Shown in pieces: positions 1 through 6,719 of a stretch of 9,070 bases of DNA. Numbering within the stretch: the first letter of the stretch is position 1; the number at the start of each line of letters is the position of its first letter. The stretch is from Chloroflexota bacterium (lineage in GTDB: Bacteria; Chloroflexota; Anaerolineae; Ardenticatenales; Ardenticatenaceae), in NCBI GenBank assembly GCA_003520455.1, contig DOUV01000978.1, positions 1-9,070 on the forward strand, read 5' to 3'. The position numbers were made by a program, and so were the translations under genes. The notes under the pieces were generated by a model. The model made no database searches, was not told the DNA's origin, and saw only the letters and a program-made list of their open reading frames with translations.

Positions 1-191
1 GCTGGCGATTCGCCCTCGGCGATACCCACATCGCGGGCCTGAGCCGCACCTTCGCCGACGTCGCTGTGGGTGCGCCGGTTGCATACCTCGGGAGTGATGA
101 CTTCTTGGAGATCTCCGTCCGGAATGCCAATGGTGCCGCGCGCCTCGGAGGAATGCTGGGAGCAGAAGTGCGGGCCTGGTACGTCTCATAG
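1..191 (+). CDS. SAM hydroxide adenosyltransferase (SAM hydrolase, DUF62 family), C-terminal fragment
   Basis: Only the last 62 residues are in the window, read in the frame that starts at base 3 and ends at TAG 189-191; the start lies upstream. The fragment reads GLSRTFADV, then VGAPVAYLGS, then LEISVRNANGAARLG, then a short closing strand. This matches the end of the C-terminal beta-barrel domain of the SAM hydroxide adenosyltransferase / chlorinase-fluorinase superfamily, where a GL..TYAD, G.PVA..GS.G.LEIAV.NG.A...LG pattern is usual. Known bacterial members without halogenase activity use water or hydroxide to split S-adenosylmethionine into adenosine and methionine. The catalytic residues lie mainly in the missing N-terminal domain, so hydrolase versus halogenase cannot be read directly; hydrolase is the far commoner function. 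murA follows on the same strand after 161 nt, so joint transcription is possible but not shown. Confidence 0.75.
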   Translation, partial: WRFALGDTHIAGLSRTFADVAVGAPVAYLGSDDFLEISVRNANGAARLGGMLGAEVRAWYVS

Positions 192-352
192 CCAGGGTCT
201 GTCAAATGGGGCTTTCCGTTGTTGCGTCGTCGGAACAGAGAGAAATTCAGGGAAACTTTGCGACGGTTGGGTCCCTCCGACTTCCCGTCCCGCGCGCGAG
301 GAACTTCCGGCTCGATGAACGCCAAGGCCTACAGCAACCAAAAGGACGTAGG

Positions 353-1633
353 ATGAACACATTCGTGATCGAGGGAGGCCGGCCGTTGAGTGGCACCATC
401 ACCGTGGCCGGGAACAAGAACGCTGCCTTGCCGATGTTGGCGGCCACGCTGCTCACCGACGAGCCGGTCCGCCTGGAGAATGTACCCGATATTCGCGACG
501 TGCGTACGATGCTCGCGCTGCTGGACGATCTGGGTGTGGCGGTTGAGGCGACCGGTAAGAATCGTTGGACGCTGGCGGCCCGCGCTGTCCGGCACACAGC
601 GCCACCTGACGAACTCGCTCAGGAGATGCGCGCCTCGTTTGTTCTCGTCGGGCCATTGCTGGCGCGCTACGGGCGGGCCGAGATGCCGACGCCCGGTGGG
701 GACCGCATCGGCCGGCGGCCGCTGGATACGCACATCGCGGCGTTTGAAGCGCTGGGTGCGACGGTTGAGGTGCGGCCCAATCGCTACATCTTGCAAGCGC
801 CGGGCGGCTTGCGCGGTGCAGATATCTTCCTCGACGAGATGAGTGTGATGGCCACCGAGAATGCGATCATGGCTGCCAGCCTGGCGGCGGGCACGAGCGT
901 CCTTCGCAATGCAGCCTCCGAGCCGCACGTCCAGGATCTCTGCCACTTGATCGTGCGGATGGGCGGCCAGATCGAGGGGATCGGAACCAATACGCTCTGC
1001 ATTGAGGGGCAGTCACAGCTCCACGGCACCGGCGCAACGGTGGGGCCGGACTACCTGGAGGTGGGCAGCTTCATCGCCTTAGCAGCCATGACCGGCGGCC
1101 ATTTGCTCATCCAACAGGCCCGGCCAGAAGAGCACCGCGTGACAGCCGTAGCCTACGGCCGGTTGGGGGTGCGCTGGGAGTGCCGGAGCGACGATATCTT
1201 TGTTCCGGCCGACCAGGCCCTGATCGTGGAGGACGGGCTTCACGATGCCATTCCGAAGATTCATGACGCGCCCTGGCCCGGGTTCCCCGCCGATCTGACC
1301 AGCATCGCGCTGGTCCTGGCGACTCAGGCACGAGGGACGATCCTCATCCACGAGTGGATGTACGAGAACCGTCTCTACTGGGTGGATCGCCTCATCAGCA
1401 TGGGGGGGCGTGTGATCGTCTGCGACCCGCACCGGGCGGTGGTGGTGGGGCCGGCGCGCCTCTATGGGCAAGTCGTGACCAGCCCTGATATCCGCGCCGG
1501 CATGGCGCTGCTCATCGCGGCGCTGGCGGCGGAAGGGCGCAGCCTGATTCACAACGCTCAACAGATCGATCGGGGCTACGAGAATATCGACGCCCGGCTC
1601 CGCGCTCTGGGGGCTCAGATCGAGCGGGTGTGA
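353..1633 (+). CDS. murA: UDP-N-acetylglucosamine 1-carboxyvinyltransferase (MurA), Asp117 fosfomycin-insensitive type
   Basis: MurA transfers enolpyruvate from phosphoenolpyruvate to UDP-GlcNAc, the first committed cytoplasmic step of peptidoglycan synthesis. The protein is 426 residues, normal for the family, with the inside-out alpha/beta-barrel repeats of EPSP-synthase-like enzymes. Visible active-site residues are Lys22-Asn23 in GNKNAALP, Arg93 in EMRAS (E. coli Arg91), Arg122 in the mobile loop (E. coli Arg120), Asp314 in GFPADLTS (E. coli Asp305) and Arg407 in IDRGYENID (E. coli Arg397). The loop reads PGGDRIGRRPLD: residue 117 is Asp where most MurA proteins have the catalytic Cys that fosfomycin alkylates. 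Mycobacterial and chlamydial MurA carry the same Asp and are insensitive to the drug. The frame is open back to 206, but ATG 353 is preferred because it begins the canonical MNTFVIEGG start and has AAAGGA (341-346) six bases upstream. Downstream, a palindrome separates it from a convergent gene. Confidence 0.95.
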   Translation: MNTFVIEGGRPLSGTITVAGNKNAALPMLAATLLTDEPVRLENVPDIRDVRTMLALLDDLGVAVEATGKNRWTLAARAVRHTAPPDELAQEMRASFVLVGPLLARYGRAEMPTPGGDRIGRRPLDTHIAAFEALGATVEVRPNRYILQAPGGLRGADIFLDEMSVMATENAIMAASLAAGTSVLRNAASEPHVQDLCHLIVRMGGQIEGIGTNTLCIEGQSQLHGTGATVGPDYLEVGSFIALAAMTGGHLLIQQARPEEHRVTAVAYGRLGVRWECRSDDIFVPADQALIVEDGLHDAIPKIHDAPWPGFPADLTSIALVLATQARGTILIHEWMYENRLYWVDRLISMGGRVIVCDPHRAVVVGPARLYGQVVTSPDIRAGMALLIAALAAEGRSLIHNAQQIDRGYENIDARLRALGAQIERV

Positions 1634-1645
1634 GCGACGGGCATA

Positions 1646-1697
1646 TGAAACATAACCCGTGAGAGCAGACCGGTCTGCTCTCACGGGTTATGCTTCA
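1646..1697. terminator. Perfect 42-nt palindrome (52 nt with one mismatch), probable bidirectional terminator
   Basis: The arms 1651-1671 and 1672-1692 are exact reverse complements with no spacer: the left arm starts CATAACCCGTGAGAG and the right arm ends CTCTCACGGGTTATG. After one mismatched pair (1650/1693) four more pairs extend it to 1646-1697. It lies 12 nt after the murA stop and 60 nt beyond the stop of the convergent membrane-protein gene, the expected place for a shared terminator. The RNA would fold into a stem of roughly 19 bp with a minimal loop on either strand. Neither side has a U tract, so it is not a textbook intrinsic terminator. It could instead be a cruciform site or a protein-binding palindrome. 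The palindrome itself is seen directly; the function is inferred. Confidence 0.6.
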
Positions 1698-1711
1698 CGA
1701 TCGGGCGAGCG

Positions 1712-1733
1712 GAAGAAAGCGAAAGCGCTCTTC
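1712..1733 (-). terminator. Hairpin downstream of the 523-residue membrane-protein gene
   Basis: GAAG (1712-1715) pairs with CTTC (1730-1733), and AGCG (1718-1721) pairs with CGCT (1726-1729) around an AAAG loop, with two unpaired A residues on one side. It begins 24 nt beyond the stop of the minus-strand gene, a usual distance for a Rho-independent terminator. There is no clear U run after it, only a pyrimidine-rich stretch, so termination is weakly supported. It may act together with the large palindrome that follows. Confidence 0.3.
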
Positions 1734-1757
1734 TACCCAGGCATTGACGATCTTCGG

Positions 1758-3329
1758 TCAGGGTCGACTCGCCGGCGGTTTGACGGTTGTGGCCTCACTG
1801 GTGGTGACGGTCGTCTCGGTGCTCGTCTCCTCCGTCTTCGTCCCGGTGACCGTCCGCACGACTCGGTCGAGCATCTCGTAGACCGTACTCTGGCCGATCC
1901 CCACGGCGATGGCAACGAGAATCAGGATTGGGCTGGTCGCCGTGAGGATCTGGCTGGCCGGGTCCTGGATGTCGGGGTTTTGGCTGATCGCGCCCACCAG
2001 GAAGAAGCCACCGGTGAAGAGATAGTAGACGATGCTGCCGAGCACGATCCCCATGATGGACCAGACAAGATAGTAGCTATTGTACTCGGCGTCGTACTCG
2101 CGGCGCCCGCGGTAGCGCAAGAGATCGACCAACGCGCCGATGGCCCCGCCGATGCCCCCCCAGAGCATAGTGTACCAGGGCAAGAAGTACATTACCATCG
2201 AGAGCGGGATCACGCGGCCATTGTCAGTGGTCAGCGGCAGGGGGAACCCCGGAGAGACACCACGGTTGACGAGGGTCTGGGCAATCGCCCGGTCAAAGAC
2301 CAACAATGCCAGCAGTACGAGGATCATGATCACGTTGAGCCCGACGAGGACCCCAGCGTATTTTTGAGCCTCGGCCACGCTGGTCTTGGATTGGCGTAGC
2401 ATGACCTTCACCTGCTCGACGCGGAGCTCGGCGTCGGGGTAGAGACCACGATCCGAGAGCAGGATCGTGCGCGCCTCGTTGAGCTTCTGAAGTGCCTCAT
2501 TGGCCAGCGCGCGGTTGCTGCTCAAATCGCGCTCGACCCCCTGAAAGAGCTCCTTGACCTCCCGGGAAAGTTCATCCACCATCTCCTGAGTGACGTTCCG
2601 TCGCACCTGGGCACGGGCCTCGTCGCTCAGTTTGGTGGGGACCACCGGCACGATCGTGCCGCGGCCGAAAGGGTCGATCTCGCCCGCAGCATTCAAGATT
2701 GATTTGGTGACAATTTCCTCGGTACTCCCGAGGGGCGTCAGGCGACCGTACATCTCACCCGGGCCCGGGGGTGGCACTGCGGGTGGAGGAACGGGCGCTG
2801 GCTCGACCGAGGTGGGAGGCTCAGGCGGCGCCATCTCCGGCTCTGCTGTCGGGCCCGTCTCAGCCGGCAGAGGTGGTGGTGGCGGCATGCCTGCACCTGG
2901 CTCCGGTTCGGATGGAGCGAGCGATGGTTCGCTAGCGCTCGTGGTTGTAGGCGGGGGAGCGCCACTGGTCCCCGGCATCATCCCATCGGCGGGCACGGCC
3001 TCCGCCGGGGAGGACTCCCCAGGAGAGGGGGCTCCGGGCTCATAGGGTATGGTATGCCAATCGGGAGCGGCCTCGGGTCGCCTCCGCGCAGCCGCTCCAT
3101 CATCCCACGGGAGCGGCTCGACGACGACGGGGGCCTCGCTCACAGGTGGCGAGGTCGGCCGGTCCAAGGCGCTCTCCGCCCCCGGACTGGCCGGTGTCGA
3201 AGGAATGTTGGCACCTTGATCCTCAGAATCTATCACTGCCTCGGTCTGAGCACCGGGCGTTGGCTCGACGGAGTCGTCAACGGGCAGATCAGACTTTCGG
3301 GAGCGCACACTGGTACGTCGCTTTGTCAT
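1758..3329 (-). CDS. Unrecognised four-helix membrane protein with long proline-rich N-terminal region and coiled coil
   Basis: I do not recognise a family for this 523-residue protein. Residues 1-20 are basic (KRR, RSRK). Residues 41-190 are dominated by Pro, Ala, Glu, Ser and Gly, with runs such as MPPPPPLP and PVPPPAVPPPGPG, and are probably disordered. Residues 236-325 are charged and heptad-like (EMVDELSREVKELFQGVERDL), probably a coiled coil. Four hydrophobic segments follow at about 325-345, 377-403, 421-447 and 463-482. The charged loop LRYRGRREYD (404-413) between segments 2 and 3 fits a cytoplasmic side, giving both termini inside. The C-terminal tail (494-516) is Thr-rich. The ATG start is supported by AGAGGTGG six bases upstream. 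A minus-strand promoter lies about 90 nt upstream. The gene converges on murA. A role as an envelope or scaffold protein is only a guess. Confidence 0.8.
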   Translation of the reverse strand: MTKRRTSVRSRKSDLPVDDSVEPTPGAQTEAVIDSEDQGANIPSTPASPGAESALDRPTSPPVSEAPVVVEPLPWDDGAAARRRPEAAPDWHTIPYEPGAPSPGESSPAEAVPADGMMPGTSGAPPPTTTSASEPSLAPSEPEPGAGMPPPPPLPAETGPTAEPEMAPPEPPTSVEPAPVPPPAVPPPGPGEMYGRLTPLGSTEEIVTKSILNAAGEIDPFGRGTIVPVVPTKLSDEARAQVRRNVTQEMVDELSREVKELFQGVERDLSSNRALANEALQKLNEARTILLSDRGLYPDAELRVEQVKVMLRQSKTSVAEAQKYAGVLVGLNVIMILVLLALLVFDRAIAQTLVNRGVSPGFPLPLTTDNGRVIPLSMVMYFLPWYTMLWGGIGGAIGALVDLLRYRGRREYDAEYNSYYLVWSIMGIVLGSIVYYLFTGGFFLVGAISQNPDIQDPASQILTATSPILILVAIAVGIGQSTVYEMLDRVVRTVTGTKTEETSTETTVTTSEATTVKPPASRP

Positions 3330-3335
3330 GTGTTA

Positions 3336-3343
3336 CCACCTCT
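3336..3343 (-). promoter_or_regulatory. Ribosome binding site fixing the start of the membrane-protein gene
   Basis: On the minus strand AGAGGTGG ends six bases before ATG 3329. This strong Shine-Dalgarno match supports the first Met as the start and places the long disordered region inside the protein. Confidence 0.6.
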
Positions 3344-3417
3344 AAGACGATTCGGCGGGCGGCGACGAAAGGGAAGATGCTGAACATGGCCGGGTTCCAC
3401 GTCCAGGTGATAGTCTG

Positions 3418-3446
3418 ATTATAACAAAGGTGCTGCAGAGCGTCTA
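3418..3446 (-). promoter_or_regulatory. Sigma-70-like promoter for the minus-strand membrane-protein gene
   Basis: Read on the minus strand, the -35 hexamer TAGACG (3446-3441, four of six matches to TTGACA) is followed after exactly 17 nt by a perfect -10 TATAAT (3423-3418). The predicted transcript starts near 3411, giving a leader of about 80 nt before ATG 3329. The -35 overlaps the first bases of the 19-bp inverted repeat that begins at 3444, so that repeat could influence expression. Assignment is by motif and spacing only. Confidence 0.55.
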
Positions 3447-3604
3447 GCGCGCCGGTCACGTCATCCCACGGGGGATGGGGGCGAAGACTTCCGAAGTCTT
3501 GACCGCAGCCGGACCCCGCCTCAATCGCTCCCGTCGGAGCGTGCGTTGGGCAAGCACGATCCCCACCAGACTTCGGAAGTCTGACGACGTGACCGGCGCG
3601 CTAG
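3444..3604. repeat. 161-bp nested inverted-repeat element
   Basis: The outer arms are exact 19-bp inverted repeats: CTAGCGCGCCGGTCACGTC at 3444-3462 and its reverse complement at 3586-3604. Inside, AGACTTCCGAAGTCT (3485-3499) is the exact reverse complement of AGACTTCGGAAGTCT (3568-3582), and each 15-mer is itself a near-palindrome around one central base. The left spacer can fold separately (CATCCC 3462-3467 with GGGATG 3472-3477). The apical part contains CGCTCC/GGAGCG (3526-3531, 3536-3541) and GTGC/GCAC (3541-3544, 3554-3557). Nearly every part can therefore be placed in a helix, as a branched cruciform or RNA. It carries no credible ORF and I see no target-site duplication. Candidates are a miniature non-autonomous transposable element, a structured RNA or a protein-binding site. 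The repeats are seen directly; the nature of the element is inferred. Confidence 0.75.
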
Positions 3605-3630
3605 CCCTGTTTTGCTCGCTCGCCTGCAGT

Positions 3631-3659
3631 TTGGACGGAAATGCCGCAGCTCATATAGT
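3631..3659 (+). promoter_or_regulatory. Sigma-70-like promoter upstream of the hydrolase gene
   Basis: TTGGAC (3631-3636) and TATAGT (3654-3659, five of six matches to TATAAT) are separated by exactly 17 nt. Transcription would begin near 3666, giving a leader of about 160 nt before ATG 3826. The promoter sits just outside the nested inverted-repeat element, facing away from the minus-strand promoter on its other side. The -35 is a weak match, so support rests mainly on the -10 and the spacing. Confidence 0.45.
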
Positions 3660-3745
3660 TTAGAAGCAATCTGGCCGCCGGTATCAAATTTCGGAATGAG
3701 GGGTGATCGGTGCCTGGCAATCCTATCCCCAGTTGCAGATCCCAA

Positions 3746-3775
3746 ATTGGCTATCAGCGAGCAAAAGAAGCCAAT
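3746..3775 (+). repeat. Small inverted repeat in the leader of the hydrolase gene
   Basis: ATTGGCT (3746-3752) and AGCCAAT (3769-3775) form a 7-bp stem with a 16-nt loop. The surrounding 3660-3825 leader is more AT-rich than the genes around it and also holds the short palindromes TGCCTGGCA (3712-3720) and CCAAATTGG (3742-3750). I can assign no known riboswitch or operator. Confidence 0.25.
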
Positions 3776-3825
3776 GAGTGCCCACGAATCGCTGAGCGTG
3801 GATCACCGGATATCAAGAAACAAAC

Positions 3826-5076
3826 ATGCGGCGGTTGGTCGCGGTAATTGCAATCGTGCTGGCGCTGGCGGGCATCGGGGTCGCGGTGTGGGTGCTGGCG
3901 ATGCCGGGCGGCCGCGCGGCCTACAACGTGGTGGAATATCGGGTGCGCCGCCTGCTGCCGGCCGAGACGGCTGCGGTGTCAGGGGCGCTCGCGGGGCGCA
4001 TCACGGCTGACGATAGGCGGCCAGTGCCGGGCGCGTTCGCGCTGGTTGCGACTGACCGGGGCGTTGTCTTTCAAGGCGATGCCGGCGCCGAAGGCTTCTA
4101 CCACATCGCGAACGTGCCTGCGGGCACATACGTTCCGCTGGCCGCCGCCTGGGGCTATGCGCCTGAGCGCGCCGCTGGTGGGTCGTTGGTGCCTGTCCGC
4201 GCTCACGGAGTGACCACCGGGGTCCATTTCCACCTGTCGCCGGAAACGCCTTACCACCCCGTTCTCGGGGAACCAACCATTGGCCCGGTGGAGACGGTCA
4301 CCGGCACCTTCCCCGGGCCGGTGACGGCCACCCGCGTTCACATTGCGGTTGAGCATGCTGGATTGATGTTGACGAACGCGTTCTTGTACGAGCCGCCGGG
4401 CAGCGAGCGCCTGCCCGCGCTGCTGCTCGTCTTCCCAACGCCCGCCGCCGGGTGGGAGCCCATCAGCGTGGCGCTGGCGAACGAGGGCTTCGTGGTTCTC
4501 GCCGTTGGTCCCGCGGCGGAGCGCGGGCTCGACATTGAGGCCCACGTCCGCGATCTGATCGCGGAGGCCACCTTGCTTTTTGGCGGGCAACTCACCTCGC
4601 GCGCCGACCCGACGCGCGTCGGCGCGCTGGCAGGCTCGTTCAGTTCGGTGCTGCTCTTCCGGGCGCTCCACGATCTCCCGCCGCTGCGGGCGGTTGTCAC
4701 GATGGGCGGCGTCAGCGACGGCTTTCTGGGCTACCAGGCGCTCTTCCGCGAGCACCTGGAGATTCCGCCGCCCTACGACACGTTCGTTGCCAGCCTGGGC
4801 CGGCCCGATCGTCACCCTGAAGTGTACCTGCGGTACTCGCCTGCCTTCTTCGCGGAGCACCTCCCGCCCACGCTCATCATTCACACCCGTACCGACCGGG
4901 TCGTGCCCGTGGATCAGGCCTACCGCTTTGCCCAGGCTCTCGAGCGGGCGGGCACACCCCACGAATTGGTGATCTACGCCGATATCTCGCACTACCTCGA
5001 CCCCGACCACCCTACGGACGAGACACGCCGCGTCTACGATGTCACGGTCCGCTTCTTGAAGAGAACGGTGAACTGA
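3826..5076 (+). CDS. Membrane-anchored or secreted alpha/beta hydrolase with carboxypeptidase-regulatory-like domain
   Basis: The 416-residue protein starts MRRL followed by a hydrophobic stretch (residues 4-26), a signal peptide or N-terminal anchor that places the rest outside the membrane. Residues 52-138 have the pattern of a CarboxypepD_reg-like beta-sandwich (PVPGAFALV, then GFYHIANVPAGTYVPLAA). Residues 175-414 are an alpha/beta hydrolase of the dienelactone hydrolase / S9 peptidase type: core strand ALLLVFP, nucleophile elbow LAGSFSS with Ser271, acid Asp357 in HTRTDRVVP and His389 in DISHYLDP. The elbow is AGSFS rather than the usual GxSxG, so activity is likely but less certain. The substrate cannot be read; an ester or peptide bond is expected from the family. 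There is no good Shine-Dalgarno sequence, but the hydrophobic leader begins directly at this ATG, which supports it. The gene converges on guaA with 37 nt between the reading frames. Confidence 0.8.
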   Translation: MRRLVAVIAIVLALAGIGVAVWVLAMPGGRAAYNVVEYRVRRLLPAETAAVSGALAGRITADDRRPVPGAFALVATDRGVVFQGDAGAEGFYHIANVPAGTYVPLAAAWGYAPERAAGGSLVPVRAHGVTTGVHFHLSPETPYHPVLGEPTIGPVETVTGTFPGPVTATRVHIAVEHAGLMLTNAFLYEPPGSERLPALLLVFPTPAAGWEPISVALANEGFVVLAVGPAAERGLDIEAHVRDLIAEATLLFGGQLTSRADPTRVGALAGSFSSVLLFRALHDLPPLRAVVTMGGVSDGFLGYQALFREHLEIPPPYDTFVASLGRPDRHPEVYLRYSPAFFAEHLPPTLIIHTRTDRVVPVDQAYRFAQALERAGTPHELVIYADISHYLDPDHPTDETRRVYDVTVRFLKRTVN

Positions 5077-5116
5077 TGAATGATGAGCGGAAGGTCTGCC
5101 GGGCCGTTGTTCATCA
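5074..5116. terminator. Weak inverted repeat spanning both stop codons of convergent genes
   Basis: TGATGAA (5074-5080) begins with the hydrolase stop codon and TTCATCA (5110-5116) is its exact reverse complement, containing the guaA stop on the other strand. A second pairing of TGATGA (5081-5086) with TCATCA (5111-5116) is possible. The stem is short and AT-rich, the loop is 29 nt and there is no U run, so a terminator role is only weakly supported. No other terminator is visible in this tight convergent junction. Confidence 0.25.
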
Positions 5117-6670
5117 CTCCCACTCGATCGTTCCTGGTGGTTTGGAGGTGATGTCGTAGACGACCCGGTTGACGCCGGGCACTTCGTTGACGATCCGGCT
5201 GCTGATCCGCGCAAGGAGGTCCTGCGGCAGGCGCGCCCAGTCGGCGGTCATGCCGTCGGTACTGGCGACGGCTCGGACGGCAACGACGTTGCCGTAGGTG
5301 CGCCCGTCGCCCATGACGCCGACCGAGCGGACCGGTGTCAGGACCGCGAAGTATTGCCAGACCTCGCTCGGCCGCCCCAGGTCCGCGGCCTCGATCTCCT
5401 CGCGCACGACCGCGTCGGCCAGGCGAAGCGTGATCAGCCGATCGCGGGTGACCTCGCCGATGATGCGCACCGCCAGGCCCGGGCCGGGGAAAGGTTGGCG
5501 GTAGACCATCTCCGCTGGCAGGCCCAGCGCCAGGCCGACCTCGCGGACTTCGTCCTTGAAGAGGAAGCGCAGCGGCTCAACCAGATCGAACTGAAGGTCC
5601 TCCGGCAAGCCGCCGACATTGTGGTGGGTCTTGATGGTGGCCGCGACGCCCTGGGCCGCCGTGCCGCGGCCAGCGCTCTCGATGACGTCGGGGTAGAGTG
5701 TGCCTTGAGCCAGGAATTGGAACGGGCCCAACTCGCGCGAGGTCTGCTCGAAGACGCGGATGAACTCGCGGCCGATGATCTTGCGTTTCTCCTCGGGATC
5801 GGTCACACCGGCCAACGCGGAAAAAAAGCGAGCACTGGCGTCCACCGCCACGACCTCAACCGGCAGGTAGTGGTCGAAGCGGGTCAGGACCTGCTCGGCT
5901 TCATCTTTGCGGAGGAGCCCGTGATCGACGAAGACGCAGGTGAGCTGATCGCCGATCGCGCGGCCGATGAGGCTGGCGGCGACTGTTGAGTCCACTCCGC
6001 CGCTGAGAGCGCAGATCACACGGCCGTTGCCGACCTGGCCACGGATGCGGGCTACACTCTGGGCGATGAAATTCGCCGGCGTCCAGCGCCCCGTGCACCC
6101 GCAGACATCGTACAGGAAGTTCTGGATGATCTGGGCGCCGCGCGGCGTGTGGTGAACTTCAGGGTGGAATTGAAGCCCGTAGTAGCCACGGTCGGGGTCG
6201 CCCATCGCGGCAAAGGGACTGTTCGCACTCTGGGCCAACGAGTGGAAGCCGGGCGGGAGCCCTTCCAGGCGATCTCCGTGGCTCATCCAGACGCGCATCG
6301 GCGCGTCCAGGCCCTCGAAGAGTGGCGACCCGTGCTCGATGGTGATCAGATCCGCCGGGCCATATTCACGGTGGGTCGCCGGGGCAACTCGCCCGCCGAG
6401 ATGGTGGGCGATCAACTGCATGCCGTAGCAGATGCCGAGCACCGGCACCTGGCGTTCGAGAACCCACCCCGGCAGGGTGGGCGCGCCGGGCTCATAGACG
6501 CTGGCGGGACCACCGCTCAGGATGATTCCGCGCGGGTCGAGCCTGGCAATCTCGGACGGTGAGACATTCCAGGGCCGCAGCTCGCAGTACACCCGCGCCT
6601 CGCGGACGCGACGAGCGATAAGCTGGCTGTACTGCGAGCCAAAATCGAGAATGGCGATTGTTTCATTCAT
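5114..6670 (-). CDS. guaA: GMP synthase (glutamine-hydrolysing)
   Basis: GuaA converts XMP to GMP using ATP and glutamine in the cytoplasm, the last step of guanine nucleotide synthesis. The protein is 518 residues, normal for the two-domain bacterial enzyme. The N-terminal class I amidotransferase shows [12 protein letters not shown] at 7-18, [11 protein letters not shown] at 52-62, nucleophile Cys81 in GICYGMQ, and His169 and Glu171 in QFHPEVHHT. The ATP-pyrophosphatase domain has the P-loop SGGVDST (223-229), [10 protein letters not shown] (323-332) and [10 protein letters not shown] (347-356). The dimerisation domain has [11 protein letters not shown] (392-402) and ends PPGTIEWE. The frame stays open upstream to 6877, but that part overlaps the acetyltransferase gene in another frame and lacks GuaA character, so the ATG giving [11 protein letters not shown] is chosen. 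No clear Shine-Dalgarno sequence precedes it. It lies 49 nt after the acetyltransferase stop, as the last gene of the apparent coaE operon. Confidence 0.97.
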   Translation of the reverse strand: MNETIAILDFGSQYSQLIARRVREARVYCELRPWNVSPSEIARLDPRGIILSGGPASVYEPGAPTLPGWVLERQVPVLGICYGMQLIAHHLGGRVAPATHREYGPADLITIEHGSPLFEGLDAPMRVWMSHGDRLEGLPPGFHSLAQSANSPFAAMGDPDRGYYGLQFHPEVHHTPRGAQIIQNFLYDVCGCTGRWTPANFIAQSVARIRGQVGNGRVICALSGGVDSTVAASLIGRAIGDQLTCVFVDHGLLRKDEAEQVLTRFDHYLPVEVVAVDASARFFSALAGVTDPEEKRKIIGREFIRVFEQTSRELGPFQFLAQGTLYPDVIESAGRGTAAQGVAATIKTHHNVGGLPEDLQFDLVEPLRFLFKDEVREVGLALGLPAEMVYRQPFPGPGLAVRIIGEVTRDRLITLRLADAVVREEIEAADLGRPSEVWQYFAVLTPVRSVGVMGDGRTYGNVVAVRAVASTDGMTADWARLPQDLLARISSRIVNEVPGVNRVVYDITSKPPGTIEWE

Positions 6671-6719
6671 AATGGGAGTCAGGATGCGGGGATGGGGCGG
6701 CCGGGGGATCACTGCTTCC

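Noticed and set aside
206..352. In-frame N-terminal extension of murA by 49 residues
   Set aside because: The extra residues do not resemble MurA, whose conserved start is MNTFVIEGG, and ATG 353 has its own ribosome binding site.
192..352. Possible promoter or leader structure for murA in the 161-nt gap
   Set aside because: No -35/-10 pair with acceptable spacing and no convincing hairpin could be found by eye.
329..946. Long minus-strand open frame opposite murA
   Set aside because: It is antisense to an unmistakable gene, rich in Arg and His as expected of a shadow frame in GC-rich DNA.
1659..2399. Plus-strand open frame opposite the membrane-protein gene; its first residues (MRADRSALTGY) equal those of a minus-strand frame starting at 1684
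   Set aside because: The identical starts are produced by the 42-nt palindrome being read from both sides. The rest is a polar shadow of the membrane-protein gene.
3475..3663. Short open frame across the nested inverted repeats
   Set aside because: It runs through palindromes, has no ribosome binding site and no protein-like character.
3979..5214. 411-residue minus-strand open frame opposite the hydrolase gene
   Set aside because: Shadow frame: no recognisable domain, Arg/His/Gln-rich, and it overlaps the end of guaA.
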